NCBI GenBank assembly: GCA_030626915.1
Contig: DAOUTC010000077.1
Span: forward strand, 1 to 5,790
From: Dehalococcoidia bacterium
GTDB taxonomy: Bacteria; Chloroflexota; Dehalococcoidia; GIF9; AB-539-J10
DNA: 5,790 nucleotides
Direction of reading: 5' to 3'
This document shows, piece by piece, positions 4,154-5,790 of the stretch (position 1 is its first letter; the number at the start of each line of letters is the position of its first letter). The notes below the pieces were generated by a model that ran no database searches, was not told the DNA's origin, and saw only the letters and a list, made by a program, of their open reading frames with translations. The position numbers were made by a program, and so were the translations under genes.

Positions 4154-5356
4154 TTAGGCACCAACCTTAGTGACCACTCCAGCACCTACTGTCTTACCAC
4201 CTTCTCTGATAGCAAAGCGTAATCCTTCCTCCATAGCCACAGGACAGATGGTCTTTATGCGCATGTGAGTTAAACTATCACCAGGCATAGCCATTTCCAC
4301 ACCCTCAGGTAAAGTTATGCTTCCAGTAACATCCATGGTCCGAATGTAGAACTGAGGCTTATACCCGTTGAAAAATGGAGTATGCCTTCCTCCTTCCTCC
4401 TTCTTTAATATGTATACCTCAGCCTCAGCCTCAGCATGAGGCTTAATTGTGCCCGGCACTGCTAGAACCTGGCCTCTCTCTACCTCATCTCTCTCTATAC
4501 CTCGCAGCAACACACCAATAGCATCACCAGGCTCTGCCTCACTCAGTGTCTTATGGAACATCTCCAGACTAACCGCCACTGTCTTTCTCGTCTCCCTTAA
4601 TCCCACTATCTCCACCTCGTCCCCGGCCCTGATAACACCGCGTTCTATCCTTCCAGTGGGCACAGTTCCACGACCTTTAATGCTGAATACGTCCTCCACA
4701 GGCATTAAGAAGGGCTTATCTCTATCTCGCTTCGGCATAGGGATATATTCATCTATGCTATCCAACAACTTCCATACTCCACCACACCAAGGACATTCCC
4801 TTTTGCCACAGCCACATTCCAGAGATTTAAGAGCACTCACACGAACGACGGGAACTTCGTCACCGGGAAAGCCATATGATTTGAGTAAGTCTCTAACCTC
4901 CATCTCTACCAGGTCCAACAGCTCAGGGTCTTCCATTAAGTCTATTTTATTAAGGGCTACCATTACGCAAGGAACCTCCACTTGTCGAGCTAGAAGCACG
5001 TGCTCCCTGGTCTGGGGCATAGGTCCATCATCGGCACCCACCACCAAAATAGCTCCATCCATTTGAGCCGCCCCGGTTATCATATTCTTGATATAGTCAG
5101 CATGCCCGGGGCAGTCAACATGACAATAATGACGCTTCTCAGTTTCATACTCAATATGGGCAATAGCGATTGTCAGGCCCCTGGCTTTCTCCTCAGGAGC
5201 GTTATCTATGGAGTCGAAGGAACGGAATTGAGTAGGCCCTCCCTTAGATAGCACTTGCGTCATCGCTGAGGTCAGTGTGGTCTTCCCATGGTCAACATGC
5301 CCTATAGTACCCACGTTAATATGCGGTTTAACTCGTTCATAAACTTTCTTTGCCAT
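4154..5356 (-). CDS. tuf: Elongation factor Tu
   Basis: 400 residues, slightly longer than the usual 394-396. The GTPase domain has GHVDHGKT at 19-26, the switch I segment RGLTI at 59-63 (with the Mg-coordinating Thr62), DCPGH at 81-85 including the catalytic His85, NKID at 136-139 and SALK at 174-177. Domains 2 and 3 are intact (GRGTVPTGRIERG, RGQVLAVPGTIKPH, GGRHTPFFNGYKPQFYIRT and the ending EGGKTVGAGVVTKV). EF-Tu delivers aminoacyl-tRNA to the ribosome. Odd feature: CGCGKRECPWC at 181-191, just after SALK, introduces four cysteines (181, 183, 188, 191). The start has a near-perfect AAAGGAGGT (5368-5376) 11 nt upstream. Only 27 nt separate the gene from tRNA-Thr(GGU), with no promoter visible between, as in the tufB-type arrangement. 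Confidence 0.98.
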   Translation of the reverse strand: MAKKVYERVKPHINVGTIGHVDHGKTTLTSAMTQVLSKGGPTQFRSFDSIDNAPEEKARGLTIAIAHIEYETEKRHYCHVDCPGHADYIKNMITGAAQMDGAILVVGADDGPMPQTREHVLLARQVEVPCVMVALNKIDLMEDPELLDLVEMEVRDLLKSYGFPGDEVPVVRVSALKSLECGCGKRECPWCGGVWKLLDSIDEYIPMPKRDRDKPFLMPVEDVFSIKGRGTVPTGRIERGVIRAGDEVEIVGLRETRKTVAVSLEMFHKTLSEAEPGDAIGVLLRGIERDEVERGQVLAVPGTIKPHAEAEAEVYILKKEEGGRHTPFFNGYKPQFYIRTMDVTGSITLPEGVEMAMPGDSLTHMRIKTICPVAMEEGLRFAIREGGKTVGAGVVTKVGA

Positions 5357-5383
5357 TTTTTCTATTAACCTCCTTTAGCTAAA

Positions 5384-5456
5384 AGCCCACAACCAGATTC
5401 GAACTGGTGACCCCGTTCTTACCAAGAACGTGCTCTACCTGCTGAGCTATGTGGGC
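5384..5456 (-). tRNA. tRNA-Thr (anticodon GGU)
   Basis: 73 nt with a complete cloverleaf: acceptor GCCCACA with TGTGGGC, discriminator T, D-stem GCTC with GAGC, anticodon stem CGTTC with GAACG around loop TTGGTAA (anticodon GGT at 5423-5421), a 5-nt variable loop, and T-arm ACCAG-TTCGAAT-CTGGT. CCA is not encoded. It reads ACC and ACU codons. It lies 16 nt after tRNA-Tyr and 27 nt before tuf, so it is likely cut from the tuf precursor transcript. Confidence 0.97.
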
Positions 5457-5472
5457 ATATTATACCACATAA

Positions 5473-5556
5473 TGGAGGGGGTAGGATTCGAACCTACGCA
5501 GCCCAACGGGCGGCAGTTTTACAGACTGCTCCGATTAACCACTCCGGCACCCCTCC
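5473..5556 (-). tRNA. tRNA-Tyr (anticodon GUA)
   Basis: 84 nt, class II. Acceptor GGAGGGG with CCCCTCC, discriminator A, a 3-bp D-stem (CCG with CGG), anticodon stem GCAGT with ACTGC around loop CTGTAAA (anticodon GTA at 5522-5520), and a 15-nt variable arm with a GCCC-GTT-GGGC hairpin typical of bacterial tRNA-Tyr. The T-arm is GTAGG-TTCGAAT-CCTAC. CCA is not encoded. It decodes UAU and UAC. Confidence 0.97.
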
Positions 5557-5598
5557 CATATCAAGTTTAGCATAAAATATCTAGAAAATTCCAACACC

Positions 5599-5671
5599 AG
5601 CCCGAGAGGGGATTCGAACCCGCTAACCTACCGATTACAAATCGGTTGCGCTACCGTTGCGCCACTCGGGC
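5599..5671 (-). tRNA. tRNA-Thr (anticodon UGU) with an irregular T-arm
   Basis: 73 nt. Acceptor GCCCGAG with CTCGGGC, discriminator T, D-stem GCGC with GCGC, anticodon stem ACCGA with TCGGT around loop TTTGTAA (anticodon TGT, for ACA/ACG codons). The T-arm is unusual: AGCGGG-TTCGAAT-CCCCT pairs only with a bulged C (A-T, G-C, bulge, three G-C), or as GCGGG with CCCCT with a C-C mismatch, a G-T end pair and a 6-nt variable loop. The rest of the molecule is normal and it holds the promoter-proximal place in the cluster. CCA is not encoded. Confidence 0.9.
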
Positions 5672-5683
5672 AACTGGAGGATA

Positions 5684-5713
5684 AGTATAGAACATGGCTC
5701 GATTGTAAGTCAA
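5684..5713 (-). promoter_or_regulatory. Sigma70-type promoter of the tRNA-tuf cluster
   Basis: On the minus strand TTGACT (5713-5708) and TATACT (5689-5684) are separated by 18 bp; each differs from consensus at one position. The -10 element ends 12 bp before the first base of tRNA-Thr(UGU) (5671), so initiation would leave a leader of only a few bases. It is the only good promoter seen before tuf and probably drives the tRNAs, tuf and the genes after it. The remaining 5714-5790 holds nothing I can assign. Confidence 0.75.
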
Positions 5714-5790
5714 CAAGCTTGCGTGCTGGTTTGGTAGATAGGATGGACGGTATGGTGAGGCCTGTTCCCGGCTGAGCGCGTCTCGGAATA

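Noticed and set aside
4449..5251. Two plus-strand ORFs opposite tuf (205 and 83 codons).
   Set aside because: Both are antisense shadows of the highly conserved EF-Tu frame, without recognisable domains.
5710..5790. Minus-strand frame open from the window edge for 26 codons to a TGA at 5710-5712, as the end of an upstream gene.
   Set aside because: All three minus frames are open over this short stretch, the translation is not recognisable, and the stop overlaps the -35 element; there is too little sequence to call.

Overview
The window is a bacterial chromosomal segment dominated by one long minus-strand translation and transcription cluster. It reads from the right edge to the left as tRNA-Thr(UGU), tRNA-Tyr(GUA), tRNA-Thr(GGU), tuf (EF-Tu), rpmG (L33), secE, nusG, rplK (L11), rplA (L1), rplJ (L10) and rplL (L7/L12). 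At the left edge the 3' end of a plus-strand comM/yifB gene (Mg-chelatase-like AAA+ protein) converges on a small minus-strand gene for an unrecognised two-helix membrane protein.

Organism: clearly a bacterium (zinc-ribbon L33, bacterial SecE/NusG, Shine-Dalgarno sites such as AAAGGAGGT before tuf, sigma70-like promoters, tRNA genes without encoded CCA). Base composition is moderate in genes and AT-rich in spacers. A four-cysteine insertion in EF-Tu, a fragment of the dispersed ATTGCGAGCGAAGCAA-type repeat, and separation of rplL from rpoBC together make me lean to Chloroflexota (Dehalococcoidia-like). This is an inference from memory, not a demonstrated placement.

Layout and expression: a TTGACT-18-TATACT promoter (5684-5713) lies 13 bp before the first tRNA. 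No promoter is visible between the tRNAs and tuf, so tuf is probably made from the tRNA transcript. rpmG follows tuf by 2 nt. secE follows rpmG by 25 nt, filled by a dispersed-repeat fragment that carries a 9-codon mini-ORF linking the two genes by TAATG and ATGA overlaps. nusG follows secE by 6 nt. rplK and rplA follow. A perfect extended -10 promoter (TGCTATAAT) sits directly after rplA, and its transcript would begin at an L10-type leader RNA. That leader has a kink-turn-like L10 site and two mutually exclusive helices, one a terminator-like hairpin, before rplJ-rplL. rplL ends in a 130-bp AT-rich, strand-asymmetric repeat region instead of continuing into rpoBC.

Together the genes supply EF-Tu and its tRNAs, the L11/L1/L10/L7-L12 stalk proteins of the 50S subunit that recruit translation factors, L33, the NusG transcription factor and the SecE translocase subunit. 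This is conserved housekeeping content. I see no mobile element, CRISPR array, defence system or other undescribed multi-gene system. The points of interest are regulatory (leader switch, repeat-borne coupling ORF) and structural (tRNA-Thr T-arm, EF-Tu cysteine insert, L7/L12 N-terminal extension).
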